Source: Algoriphagus aquimarinus (GTDB taxonomy: Bacteria; Bacteroidota; Bacteroidia; Cytophagales; Cyclobacteriaceae). From it: a DNA stretch of 64,000 nucleotides. The stretch lies in contig NZ_VORW01000006.1 in the NCBI RefSeq assembly GCF_007997215.1, forward strand, positions 1 through 64,000, written 5' to 3'. Below the pieces are notes generated by a model. It was not told the origin of the DNA. It saw only the letters and a list, made by a program, of their open reading frames with translations, and made no database searches. A program made the position numbers and the translations under genes. Shown here piece after piece: positions 1-9,665 of this stretch (positions within the stretch are counted from its first letter, which is position 1; each line of letters opens with the position of its first letter).

Positions 1-121
1 TGTCCGAAGAAATGTGTATTTTTCATCTGCTGTATTTATTGGTTGTGGTAAACTGAAAATACAGAAAAGGGGAAGCTTCTCAAACGAAGCTTCCCCTAAA
101 TTTTAAACCGTTTCTCGGACA
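1..121. repeat. nested inverted repeat with terminator-like hairpin
   Basis: An 11-bp perfect stem at 69-79 and 86-96 (GGGGAAGCTTC) has a 6-nt loop and is followed by TAAATTTTAAA. It could terminate a transcript entering from outside the window. It is nested inside a second, imperfect inverted pair at the edges: TGTCCGAAGAAA at 1-12 and TTTCTCGGACA at 111-121, with one bulged base. The outer pair could be the end of an element cut by the window edge. No gene is visible. Confidence 0.55.
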
Positions 122-736
122 GTAGTGATAAAAAATTTATAAAGCCTATTCAAAAAGATGATTTTTTTTTCTAAATTGGTGTAAAGAGTTTTGGAGGTCT
201 CATATAGCATTTATATATTTTAATAAAAAGATAAAACAGTACAGTTATTCTTTTAAATCTGTTATAGATCTCTTGCGAGATAAGGCGATTATTCTCATGT
301 GGCATGTTGAGTATTTTCCATAGGGTGTCTAAATAATATTGTTATTCGGCTTTTTATTCTATTTAAAATCCATTTTAACAGTAAAATTCCAAGCGGAGTA
401 GTAGTGTTTTTAGATGTTTTTTTGAGATTTTGGTTCGGGGAAAGTTCTGTTAACTTGTTGGATTTTAGTGGATTGATTCTTTTTTAATGGATCGAAAGTA
501 TTTTGTGTCTGAATGATAAAGGTGATTGTATAGCAAGTTGCTATAATGATCTGTAATAAATTTTTAATTGATTGTTAACCTAAGATAGATTGCCAATGAT
601 ATACTCAAAAAAAGCCTTTGTAAGGAGCAGTTGATATTTCAGGGAATTCCTCGCTGCACAATATCTGTACGCCTATTTAATTTTTTAAATAATAGGCGAA
701 ATTTCTAGTCAATAGTACAAATAAACCTCTTAAATC
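122..736. other. long AT-rich leader upstream of susC, no gene seen
   Basis: This is 615 bp without a credible coding frame. It is strongly AT-rich and directly precedes the SusC gene, so it probably carries the promoter and a long 5' leader for the SusC/SusD operon. No clear Bacteroidota promoter pair could be assigned with confidence by eye. Confidence 0.4.
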
Positions 737-3700
737 ATGAAAATATATTTACATAGACGACTCCTATGGGTGTCTAAAAGAATCTTGTATGGGTTCTTGT
801 TTCAGCTGATTTTTTGCTCGATGCTTTTTGCAAATCCTGAGCAAAATCTTCAGACGAATAGTAATCAAGTGCAAATGCAACCCGGTATTGAAAATGTGTC
901 TGCCGGAGATGTTATTAATGAAGGTAGCCTTCCTCTAAACAATGCGGTAGATGTAACCGTGACAGGTACAGTCATTGATGAAACAGGACTACCTCTACCA
1001 GGTGCTACAGTTTCAGTAGCAGGAACTACTTCAGGAACAATAACTGACGTAGATGGAAAATTCTCAATAACAGTATCAGAAAATGCGGAGTTGATTTTTT
1101 CCTACATTGGATATGATCCACAGCGAGTAGCTGTTGGAAATCGAACGGTCATAAATATTACACTTCGGCCTGATGCTACAGCTTTGGACGAAGTAATTGT
1201 AATTGGATATGGTACGACCAAGCGAAGTGATTTGACTGGCTCAGTTGGCTCAGTAGATGCTGAAGCACTCAGAGAACGTCCAGCAGCCTCCTTAAATCAG
1301 GCATTAGCCGGAAGAATATCTGGTGTACAAGTCAACAATAACTCTGGTAGACCAGGAGGAAGAACTACTGTAAGAATCAGAGGATTTAGCTCAATCAACT
1401 CTTCCAACAACCCACTTTATGTGATAGATGGAGTTCAGATGCCAGTTGGAACGTTTGATCAACAAACAAATGCGATAGACTATATCAATCCGAACGATAT
1501 TGTTTCTGTGGAAGTGCTTAAGGATGCTTCTTCTACTGCGATTTATGGATCTAGAGGTGCTAATGGTGTTATTCTAATTACCACCAAAAAGGGTAGATCA
1601 GGTGAGGGAGTTGTGACGTACAATGTGGATTTGAGCGTGCCTGTAATTGGTCCAAACAGACCTGAGGTATTAAATGCTAAGCAATACCTAGCAACAGAGG
1701 ATCTCGCATGGGCAAATATGGCAAAGTATGATCCACAAGGCTGGGCTGATGGCAAATGGGCCTATCTAAATCCTGCATTAAGAAGGACGGATCCACGAAT
1801 ATTTGATAGTCAAGGTAATCCGCTTTACGATACCAATTGGCTGGAAGAGACAACTCAGAATAAGCTTTCTCAAAACCATCAATTAGGTTTTTCTGGCGGA
1901 AATGAACGTACTTCTTATTCACTTTCTCTGGGCTATAGAGATGATCAAGGCTTAGTAAAGACATCTTATCAGAAGAGATATTCTACTCGATTTACTATGG
2001 AGGATAAGGTGAAATCCTGGTTAACAGTAGGGGGAAGTCTTAGCTATAATAGCCAAACTGAAAATCTGGTAGATGTAAGTGATGCGGTTGCTCGACAAAT
2101 GGTGGAAGATTTCCCATTCTTACCAGTAAAGTATGAAGATGGGACCTTTGCTAACAACAGAGACTATCCATTCGCTGAAGGAACGATGAGTTCTATGCAC
2201 CGCTTATATGGAAGAAAGTATATTCTTAATACCCAGACTACTTTGGGTAGTGCGTACACAAATATTAAGTTTTCGGACGCATTAGAAATGAGAACAGCTT
2301 TGGGTGTCAATATTCTTACTCAAGAAAATAATCAATCTGAAACGAGAACCTTGGCGATTGGTCAAAGTGGAACAGCATCTAAAAGTTTAAGTAAAAACAC
2401 ATTCTGGTCGCTTGAAAACTACTTGACATATAATAAGGTCTTTGCAGAAAGACATGCAGTTAATGCCCTCCTAGGGATTTCTTGGCAGGAAAGTAATTAT
2501 ACTGGTATGAGTGCAAGTATTCAGAATTTCTCAACTGATTACTTCTTGTACAATAACCTAGGAGCAGGTAGCCAGCTACCAAGAGTAGGTTCTGGAGCTT
2601 CACGTGAAGCGTTGAACTCCTACTTTGCCAGAATTAATTACATCTTGGATGATAAGTATTTGTTTACTGCGACAGGTCGTGCGGATGGATCTTCCAAATT
2701 CGGAGATAATAATAAATATGCCTTTTTCCCTTCTGCTGCATTAGCTTGGAGAGTTTCTGAAGAAGGCTTCCTGAAAGGGAATCAGACCATTTCGAACCTG
2801 AAAGTGAGAACCAGTTTTGGATTGACAGGTAACTCTGAGATTCCTCCATATTCTTCTCTTTCGCTATTGAGCTCGAATTATTCGGCTATTTACAATGAAA
2901 ATCAGGTAGGTGGAACTGGTATAAACAGACTGGCAAACCCAGACTTGAAATGGGAGAAAACTGCTCAGACAGATTTTGGCGTTGAGTTAGGGATGTTTAA
3001 TAATCGCTTGAATGTAGAAGTTGATCTTTACTATAGAAAAACGACTGACATGCTACTGGATTCACCAGTACCTAGAACAAGTGGATATGCTACTATCAGA
3101 AGTAATGTAGGATCGATGGAGAATAAGGGAATCGAGTTTACCCTTAATTCTGTCAACGTTGATAGAGAAAATTTCAGTTGGAATTCTTCATTCAATCTAT
3201 CTCTGAATAGGAACAAAGTATTGTCTCTAGCTACACCTGCGGATATTTTTGGAGTTGGTGGACCTAATTTTACTAACCAAACCAATATTATCAGAGTTGG
3301 TGAGCCAGTAGGTGCTTTCTGGGGTTTGACAAGATTGGGAACTTGGAGTGAAGCTGAAAGAGCAGAGGCTGCAGAATTTGTGAGTTACAGAAATGGACTT
3401 ACAATTCTTCCAGGTGACATCAAGTATTTGGATGTCAATGGAGACAAAGCAATCAACGATTCGGATAGAATGATCATCGGTAATGGTAGCCCTGATTTCT
3501 GGGGAGCTATTTCTAACAGTTTCAGACTATACAATTTTGATCTTACTATAGAGCTTCAATATAGTGTAGGAAATGACATACTAGATATGACCCTCCACCC
3601 AAGTGAAGACCGTCAGGCACTGGCAAATAGCTACACCTCTGTATTGAATGCGTGGACTCCACAAAATCAGAATACTATGATCGCGGAGATCCGTGATACG

Positions 3701-4006
3701 CGTGCAGGATATGTGACCAACGTGGATTCTCACTGGGTTAAAGATGGTTCGTTTTTGAGAGGAAGAAACCTTTTGTTAGGGTATAATTTCCCTTCAAACG
3801 TAGCTAGCGCCATTAAGCTAAGTAGATTGAGAGCTTATGCTTCGGCTCAGAACTTCTTCCTTTTGACTGGAAAAGATGTTAATGGAGATCCAGAGACATC
3901 ACCTATTCGGGGAGGAACCGGAAGTAACGTTTTCTCTCAGGGTATGAACTGGCACAGTTACCCAAGACCAACAATTTTCATGTTCGGTATTCAGGTAACT
4001 CTTTAA
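737..4006 (+). CDS. susC: SusC/RagA-family TonB-dependent outer-membrane transporter
   Basis: The protein (1089 aa) is predicted to import an oligosaccharide across the outer membrane using TonB energy, with the SusD lipoprotein downstream as lid. An N-terminal hydrophobic stretch (about residues 14-32) fits a signal peptide. A carboxypeptidase-regulatory-like domain follows at about residues 73-150 (VTGTVIDETGLPLPGA). Next comes the plug, with the SusC signature VIVIGYGTTKRSDLTG near residue 154 and LYVIDGVQMP near residue 234, then a long C-terminal beta-barrel ending in VTL. Length and domain order are normal for SusC. The next gene starts 29 bp downstream, so the two are almost certainly co-transcribed. 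The substrate is not visible from sequence, but the four adjacent sulfatases suggest a sulfated glycan. Confidence 0.95.
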   Translation: MKIYLHRRLLWVSKRILYGFLFQLIFCSMLFANPEQNLQTNSNQVQMQPGIENVSAGDVINEGSLPLNNAVDVTVTGTVIDETGLPLPGATVSVAGTTSGTITDVDGKFSITVSENAELIFSYIGYDPQRVAVGNRTVINITLRPDATALDEVIVIGYGTTKRSDLTGSVGSVDAEALRERPAASLNQALAGRISGVQVNNNSGRPGGRTTVRIRGFSSINSSNNPLYVIDGVQMPVGTFDQQTNAIDYINPNDIVSVEVLKDASSTAIYGSRGANGVILITTKKGRSGEGVVTYNVDLSVPVIGPNRPEVLNAKQYLATEDLAWANMAKYDPQGWADGKWAYLNPALRRTDPRIFDSQGNPLYDTNWLEETTQNKLSQNHQLGFSGGNERTSYSLSLGYRDDQGLVKTSYQKRYSTRFTMEDKVKSWLTVGGSLSYNSQTENLVDVSDAVARQMVEDFPFLPVKYEDGTFANNRDYPFAEGTMSSMHRLYGRKYILNTQTTLGSAYTNIKFSDALEMRTALGVNILTQENNQSETRTLAIGQSGTASKSLSKNTFWSLENYLTYNKVFAERHAVNALLGISWQESNYTGMSASIQNFSTDYFLYNNLGAGSQLPRVGSGASREALNSYFARINYILDDKYLFTATGRADGSSKFGDNNKYAFFPSAALAWRVSEEGFLKGNQTISNLKVRTSFGLTGNSEIPPYSSLSLLSSNYSAIYNENQVGGTGINRLANPDLKWEKTAQTDFGVELGMFNNRLNVEVDLYYRKTTDMLLDSPVPRTSGYATIRSNVGSMENKGIEFTLNSVNVDRENFSWNSSFNLSLNRNKVLSLATPADIFGVGGPNFTNQTNIIRVGEPVGAFWGLTRLGTWSEAERAEAAEFVSYRNGLTILPGDIKYLDVNGDKAINDSDRMIIGNGSPDFWGAISNSFRLYNFDLTIELQYSVGNDILDMTLHPSEDRQALANSYTSVLNAWTPQNQNTMIAEIRDTRAGYVTNVDSHWVKDGSFLRGRNLLLGYNFPSNVASAIKLSRLRAYASAQNFFLLTGKDVNGDPETSPIRGGTGSNVFSQGMNWHSYPRPTIFMFGIQVTL

Positions 4007-4035
4007 TCCTTTTTCAACTTAAAGCGATATAACAA

Positions 4036-5592
4036 ATGAAAGATAACATATATAATAAGGCAGGCAGATTGTTCCTTTTTGGAGCATTAGTGGCAGGATT
4101 TGTAGGTTGTTCAAGTTTTTTGGAGGAAGAAGATCCTTCTAATTTGACACCTGAAAGTTTCTACACTATTCCTGACCACGCAGAAGCAGCACTTGCTGCG
4201 GTTTATGCAGAGACGCGATTTATTGGTGGCGATGGTGGGATTTTCTCTTCCACATGGCAATTGCTAGAAGCTCCTACTGGGACTTCTACTACTGAGACAG
4301 CTCAAAATTCAGATTTGAATAACTTATACGGACTCATCTATGATGGAAGAACCCAACATGTGATTAACTGGTGGAATGGATTGTACAGAGTAATTGCACA
4401 AGCCAATCTTGTTATAGAAAAAGTTCCGGCTATCACTCCAATGGATGCTGCTCAGAAGACGAAAGTACTTGGCGAAGCCAGGTTTTTACGAGCTTGGTCT
4501 TATTTCTATTTAGTGAGATTGTGGGGAGATGTGCCTTTGGTTGTGCTTCCACAGACAGCCAGTTCTGAAAATTTCAAACCGGCACCTGCTTCTCAGGAAG
4601 AAGTTTATGCATTGATTTTGGAAGATTTGAAAGCAGCAGAAGCGGCAGGTTTGCCTTGGATGGATGTTAGTGGTAGAGCTTCAGCAGCGGCTACCAAATC
4701 TATGCTTGCCAAAGTATACTTAACAATGGCTGGCTTTCCGCTCAGCAAAGGAGCATCTCACTATCAGCTGGCTGCTGATAAGGCTAAGGAAGTGGTAGAT
4801 TATGCAAATAACAACCCGCAATCGATCAATTTATTTCCTACTTATACGGCCATTCACGACGAGAAAAATGATAACAAATTGGAGCATATTTTTATGCTAC
4901 AATACAATGTGATCGTTTCAGGAAATCCTATGAATAATATGTTTCCAAACTTTAAGCCAGTAACATTTGCTGGTCCATCGGGAACAGGTAGTACCGTGCC
5001 AACCGAAGATTTCTACAACTCGTATGAGAACGGAGATATCCGTGCCAAAAATCAGGAAGGTTATTTCTATACTACCTACTATGTAAACGGCAGTGGAGCA
5101 GAGTTTGATCTTGGTGCTCCATATGTATTCAAGCACTTCAATAAGCTTGCTTTAGGAACAAAGGATCAACCTGGGAATAAATCAAACAACTTGAATGTAC
5201 CATTGATCAGATATGCCGAAGTATTATTGACTTATGCAGAAGCTCAGAATGAAGTTTCAGGGCCAAATGCGTTAGCAGTGGAGAGTTTGAAAGAAATTCG
5301 TGATAGAGCTGGATTGACTACCCCTGCTCTTGGTGGATTTACTGCGGATACATTCAGAGATGCAGTCTTGAGAGAGAGATGGCATGAGCTGTGCTATGAG
5401 CAGATTACTTGGTTTGATATGCTTCGCTTACGCAAAGTATATAATGAAGCTACTAATGGATTTGATCAGTTTGTAGGTCATATCAATCCTAGCTCTAATC
5501 AAGCACTGCAGGCTAAGCATTATTTGATGCCTTACCCTCTTCCAGAAATGCAAAACAATCCTAATCTTACTCCACAGAATCCTGGATATTAA
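4036..5592 (+). CDS. susD: SusD/RagB-family nutrient-binding outer-membrane lipoprotein
   Basis: This is the surface lipoprotein that captures glycan and closes over the SusC pore. It is 518 aa with a lipobox ending at Cys25 (AGFVGC) followed by acidic residues (EEED) of the kind linked to surface export of Bacteroidota lipoproteins. The N-terminal SusD part shows the typical helical TPR-like stretch (GEARFLRAWSYFYLVRLWGD, about residues 146-165). The C-terminal part carries the typical LRERWHELCYE and LPYPLPEM-type ending seen in RagB/SusD proteins. It lies 29 bp after susC on the same strand and is followed by a strong terminator, which closes a two-gene operon. Confidence 0.95.
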   Translation: MKDNIYNKAGRLFLFGALVAGFVGCSSFLEEEDPSNLTPESFYTIPDHAEAALAAVYAETRFIGGDGGIFSSTWQLLEAPTGTSTTETAQNSDLNNLYGLIYDGRTQHVINWWNGLYRVIAQANLVIEKVPAITPMDAAQKTKVLGEARFLRAWSYFYLVRLWGDVPLVVLPQTASSENFKPAPASQEEVYALILEDLKAAEAAGLPWMDVSGRASAAATKSMLAKVYLTMAGFPLSKGASHYQLAADKAKEVVDYANNNPQSINLFPTYTAIHDEKNDNKLEHIFMLQYNVIVSGNPMNNMFPNFKPVTFAGPSGTGSTVPTEDFYNSYENGDIRAKNQEGYFYTTYYVNGSGAEFDLGAPYVFKHFNKLALGTKDQPGNKSNNLNVPLIRYAEVLLTYAEAQNEVSGPNALAVESLKEIRDRAGLTTPALGGFTADTFRDAVLRERWHELCYEQITWFDMLRLRKVYNEATNGFDQFVGHINPSSNQALQAKHYLMPYPLPEMQNNPNLTPQNPGY

Positions 5593-5620
5593 GTTGGACT
5601 AAAAGTTTGTATATAATTGA

Positions 5621-5652
5621 AAATGGCTCCAATTTATTGGAGCCATTTTTTT
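5621..5652 (+). terminator. Rho-independent terminator after susD
   Basis: A 10-bp perfect stem, AAATGGCTCC (5621-5630) with GGAGCCATTT (5639-5648), has an 8-nt loop and runs into a T tract. It lies 28 bp after the susD stop. Flanking A and T runs mean it may also act on the converging sulfatase gene. Confidence 0.85.
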
Positions 5653-5683
5653 GAGTAATTCACCTTGAAATTATCTGCATCTT

Positions 5684-7168
5684 TTACTTTTCGATATTTT
5701 CAAAATACCTCTTCAGCGTATATTCTGGCTGCCAGCGATCTGGTTTTCTAGTAAGTTTGGCTGGATCGTATTCTAGTGGTTTGATCACCTTGGTGGTCAA
5801 AGCAGCAGTGTCACCAGAACTTTTTTGCCAATCCTTCAGCTGGTTCATTAACTCATCTTTGGTGGAGGAATAGGCTTTGTTTTCAGCCAAATTATTTAAT
5901 TCCAATGGATCGTTTTTCAAGTTGAAAAGCTGCGTATAATCTCGCTCTGGATAACGGATCAACTTCCATTCCGGTGTTCTTACTGCCCGTACAGTATGTC
6001 GGTAAGCAGTAAATAAACTGCTTCTTACTTCTTTTTCTTTTCCGACGAGGATAGGAGCTAAGCTCTTTCCGTCCACCTGAGTTGGTTTAGGTAAACCCGC
6101 CAATTCTGAAAGTGTAGGGTAAAGGTCGTAGAGATAGACCATGGCGTCGAAGGTTTCGTTCTTCGGAACCCCAGGGCCTTTGATGATCATAGGAACATTG
6201 GTGCTATGCTCATAGAGACTTTGCTTTCCCAGCAATCCATGAGATCCTGCAGCCAATCCATTATCAGCAGCATATACGATGATGGTGTTATCGTATAAGT
6301 CATTATCCTTTAGTGTTTGAATGATTTTGCCAATCTGAGTATCCAAGTGAGTCACCAGCGCATAGTAATCTGACAGAATCATCTGGATTACCGCTGGTTT
6401 TCTCGGCCAGTCAGTTAGTAGTTCATCACGAACCATCAAGTAATCAAACTCAAAAGGATGATAGGGTTTGTAATTCCCCGGCAAAGGCAAAGTGCCATCT
6501 GGGTAGTGATTGATGTAATTCGCTTCAGGAGAATAAGGATCATGCGGTGCTGTGAATGCTACATATGCGAAGAATGGCTTGTCAGTTCCTGATTTCACAT
6601 GATCTTCAATGAATGCTATAGCACCTTGCGCAAATACCTCTGTAGAATAACCTTTGTTTGTTGGCTCACCGAGCTTGCCATTTTCGTCATAATCACGCAT
6701 AGCTAAGCTGTAATGATCGGCCATTCCGCCCAGGTAGACATTTTTAGCCTGCTGGAAACTCGCCTCGAAAGCCTCTTTCTCATTGTGCCACTTGCCAGTC
6801 CCAAAAGTTGAATATCCTGCTTGTGCAAAGTCCATCGGCATGGTACGCTCGCCTTTGAGTTTGTCATACACATGGAATAAGCTCTTACCACTTAGCAACA
6901 TCGCGCGACTTGCTGCACAGACTGCCCCGTGATTTCCGCCCATTACGTAGGCATTTTCGAAGCGGCTTCCATCAGTTGCCAGCTGGTCAATATTCGGAGT
7001 ATGTATGTAAGGATTACCAGAAGCTCCCAAAGCATCCGCACGCTGATCATCTGCGAAGAGGAAAAGTACGTTGGGTTTACTTGCTTTTTGTTGTGCTACG
7101 CTTAGTTGAAAAGTGCTTGAAAATAGAAGGGTAAGGCATAGTCCAAAGAGTCTGGCTTTACTAATCAT
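5684..7168 (-). CDS. secreted type I sulfatase (formylglycine-dependent)
   Basis: This is an arylsulfatase-superfamily hydrolase (494 aa) predicted to remove sulfate esters from a glycan in the periplasm. A signal peptide covers about residues 1-25 (ending SVAQQ). The metal-binding motif FADDQRADALG is at about residues 38-48. The sulfatase signature C-A-A-S-R starts at Cys84, the residue a maturase would convert to formylglycine. The C-terminal half has the conserved VYAADNG and GLLGKQSLYEHS segments. The start ATG overlaps the 3' end of the TetR gene by 8 bp, so translation of the two is probably coupled. It resembles iduronate/choline-type sulfatases, but the position and target of the sulfate cannot be assigned. 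Confidence 0.92.
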   Translation of the reverse strand: MISKARLFGLCLTLLFSSTFQLSVAQQKASKPNVLFLFADDQRADALGASGNPYIHTPNIDQLATDGSRFENAYVMGGNHGAVCAASRAMLLSGKSLFHVYDKLKGERTMPMDFAQAGYSTFGTGKWHNEKEAFEASFQQAKNVYLGGMADHYSLAMRDYDENGKLGEPTNKGYSTEVFAQGAIAFIEDHVKSGTDKPFFAYVAFTAPHDPYSPEANYINHYPDGTLPLPGNYKPYHPFEFDYLMVRDELLTDWPRKPAVIQMILSDYYALVTHLDTQIGKIIQTLKDNDLYDNTIIVYAADNGLAAGSHGLLGKQSLYEHSTNVPMIIKGPGVPKNETFDAMVYLYDLYPTLSELAGLPKPTQVDGKSLAPILVGKEKEVRSSLFTAYRHTVRAVRTPEWKLIRYPERDYTQLFNLKNDPLELNNLAENKAYSSTKDELMNQLKDWQKSSGDTAALTTKVIKPLEYDPAKLTRKPDRWQPEYTLKRYFENIEK

Positions 7169-7823
7169 TAGTTGGTTCCTGTTTTATGTGTCCGTGTTTA
7201 TTAATTGTTTTTTCTTGTTCTTCCTTCCCGCTTTCAGTTAAATATGGACAAATTACTGCCCATATACTTTTGACCATGGAGCCTTTTTCCGTGAATTTTT
7301 CAGTTGCTAAGACTTCTCTTTGAGGCAGCCAGAAAGTAATAATTACCCGGATTATATGTTGAATTTTCTCATAAGTATCGGCTTCTATTTCTAACATGAA
7401 TTTGTCAGAGATAAACTCCTGGAATAGCGCATTCATCTGTTCTTTTCTATGCTCGGAAGTTTTTTGGAGAAGCAAAGATATTTTTGGATAAGCTCTGGTG
7501 ATTTCCATGACATCCAGATTGATAAAGCGATACTTGTATTGAAATTCCTCCAATTGCCCAAGTAACAGGTGAAAATGTTCAATGGATGATGAGTTCGCAT
7601 TACGTGTGATAAAGTAATCTGACATTTCAGCCCTCATCTTATCATAAATTGCTGATATCAACTCTTCTTTAGAGCGATAATGGTAATCGAGATTGCCGTG
7701 TGAAATCCCCATTTCACCCGCAATGTGTCGACTGGTAATTCCTTGAACACCTGACTTATTATATAGAGCTACAGCTGTTAAAAGAATTTTGTCCTTGGTT
7801 TTCAATTTTGGGATTGAAGGCAT
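7161..7823 (-). CDS. TetR/AcrR-family transcriptional regulator
   Basis: This 220-aa protein has an N-terminal TetR helix-turn-helix at about residues 10-58 (GITSRHIAGEMGISHGNLDY is the recognition part), followed by a divergent ligand-binding helical domain. It is transcribed immediately before the sulfatase, with an 8-bp overlap. That suggests it senses a catabolite of the sulfated glycan and controls its own operon and perhaps the neighbouring sulfatase genes. TetR proteins are an uncommon choice for polysaccharide loci, which usually use hybrid two-component or SusR-type regulators. The 183-bp gap upstream (7824-8006) is where its operator would be expected; no clear palindrome was identified by eye. 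Confidence 0.88.
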   Translation of the reverse strand: MPSIPKLKTKDKILLTAVALYNKSGVQGITSRHIAGEMGISHGNLDYHYRSKEELISAIYDKMRAEMSDYFITRNANSSSIEHFHLLLGQLEEFQYKYRFINLDVMEITRAYPKISLLLQKTSEHRKEQMNALFQEFISDKFMLEIEADTYEKIQHIIRVIITFWLPQREVLATEKFTEKGSMVKSIWAVICPYLTESGKEEQEKTINKHGHIKQEPTND

Positions 7824-8006
7824 ACTTGAGTTTTCGTGTTTATAAATCGACTAAGTGAAAATCACCAACAAGGTAGAACAATGATTTAAGTCATTATTAT
7901 TTGTCCCGAATACTGTTGATTATTAACTTGTATTTGACCGTACTTGTTTGTTCTTAAATCTAAGTAATCCCCTATGGGAAGTGATACGAAGAGCATGTTT
8001 TCAAAG

Positions 8007-9443
8007 TTATGGGTAGCCAATACCGAGGTCATTTTCTCTGACTTCAATTAGCTTTTTCTTTAGCTTTTTCTGCAAATCAGTCACTACATTTTCGAAAGCT
8101 GGATTCATAGCGAGATTCGTAAACTGATTGGGGTCTTTTTTCATATCGTAAAGTTCCATGCCTGATCCTGCGTCCTCGTCATATTGAATATATGCCCACT
8201 TGTCTGTGCGAACCAAAAATGACTTGCCTCCCTGCGTCACTGAAAAAGCGAATTCGCGTACTTTTTTTCTAGGGTTTTCCAGGATTGGCATTAGGCTCTT
8301 ACCCTGAATACCTTTAGGGTAATCTAAACCAGCCAATTCTGCAAGGGTAGGATAGAGGTCGATAAGTTCAGTGAATGAGTTGGTGATTGCAGGTTTTTTG
8401 CCGGGCACCTTGATCATCATCGGCACTTGGACGGACTCTTCGTGAAGACTTACTTTCATCCAAAACTCATGCTCATCCAGATGGAATCCATGATCTGAAG
8501 TGAAAATGACTATGGTATTATCCTCCAAGCCTTCCTCTTTTAGCGTTTTTAAAACCTTAGCTACTTGAGCATCCATATAGGAAACTGAGGCATAATAGGC
8601 TGCAATTGCTTTCTGCTTTTGCACCGAATTCATGTTGGCATTTACACTTGTGACGTAATTGATTCCTCGCTCAGGAATATCATCCCAGTCATTTTCCACC
8701 TGCTTTGGAAGCTTAATTCCTTCGTAAGGAAAAGGAGAGAAATACTCAGCAGGAGCCACAAAAGGCACGTGAGGCCGTACAAAACCTATAGCCAAAAAGA
8801 AGGGGTCATCCTTGTGCATGCGGATCAACTCAGATGCTTTTTCAGCAGTTTTTCCATCGGAATGTGCCAAATCTCCACCTGATGCCTGCACTATGGTCAT
8901 TACATTTCCACCTTTTCGCTCTATACTTCCATCAGCATTATTTTGCACCAATTCTGCTTTGCCTTCAGCTTTCCATTCAGGGGCTTGAGAATTGAATTTC
9001 TCGGTCCATGAGGCAGGATCATCGGTGCCATCCGTACCATTTTCTATATCGATGGGGACTCCCATATGATAGATTTTGCTTACCCTGGCAGTGTAATAGC
9101 CATTTTGCTTGAAAAGCTCCGCTAGAGACGGTCTGTCTGCGCCTACATTTTCACGTCCACTTACATAGCCATAGGTCTGCGTAGCGTTCGGGTAATAACC
9201 GAACATAAAAGATGCCCTTGATGGTCCGCATACTGGATATTGAGTATAGGCACGAGTGAAAACGGTACTCTCTTTGGCTAATTGATCAATAGCTGGGGTA
9301 TGGGCTTTTTCATTTCCATATGAGCCGAGAGCGGTCGTCGTTAAATCGTCTGAAATGATAAAAAGGACATTCGGCTGCTTTTTTTGCTGAGAAAAGGCTG
9401 AAAAGGATAGTAAAAGTGCTGTAACTACTAGTAGACTTCTCAT
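8007..9443 (-). CDS. secreted sulfatase, iduronate-2-sulfatase-like
   Basis: This type I sulfatase of 478 aa (from the chosen start) has signal peptide MRSLLVVTALLLSFSAFS, then the metal motif FIISDDLTTTALGSYG. The signature C-G-P-S-R begins at Cys72, the formylglycine site. FTSDHGFHLDEHEFWMK and the C-terminal DLYPTLAELAGL segment are as in iduronate-2-sulfatase-like proteins. An upstream in-frame ATG at 9482 would add 13 residues before the signal peptide. The ATG at 9443 is preferred because it gives a normal signal-peptide N-terminus. The gene faces away from the sulfatase at 9666, with about 220 bp of shared divergent promoter region. The exact sulfate position on the substrate is unknown. 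Confidence 0.92.
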   Translation of the reverse strand: MRSLLVVTALLLSFSAFSQQKKQPNVLFIISDDLTTTALGSYGNEKAHTPAIDQLAKESTVFTRAYTQYPVCGPSRASFMFGYYPNATQTYGYVSGRENVGADRPSLAELFKQNGYYTARVSKIYHMGVPIDIENGTDGTDDPASWTEKFNSQAPEWKAEGKAELVQNNADGSIERKGGNVMTIVQASGGDLAHSDGKTAEKASELIRMHKDDPFFLAIGFVRPHVPFVAPAEYFSPFPYEGIKLPKQVENDWDDIPERGINYVTSVNANMNSVQKQKAIAAYYASVSYMDAQVAKVLKTLKEEGLEDNTIVIFTSDHGFHLDEHEFWMKVSLHEESVQVPMMIKVPGKKPAITNSFTELIDLYPTLAELAGLDYPKGIQGKSLMPILENPRKKVREFAFSVTQGGKSFLVRTDKWAYIQYDEDAGSGMELYDMKKDPNQFTNLAMNPAFENVVTDLQKKLKKKLIEVRENDLGIGYP

Positions 9444-9665
9444 GATAAATCGTGATGAATTTTCAAATATTTTCGTGCCCATTGAAATTTTCTAGCCAAG
9501 CAATATAGTGAAGTAAATAGGTCTCTTGACCTAAATCTAACTATCGTTGATAAATTTAGATTTTAAAGAGAACTTTATTCAAGGACTCAGGATAGATTCT
9601 TTTACCCCTGGAACAGGGTTTTGAGTAAATAACTATAAATTAGAACTTAAATAAAAAAATAAAGT

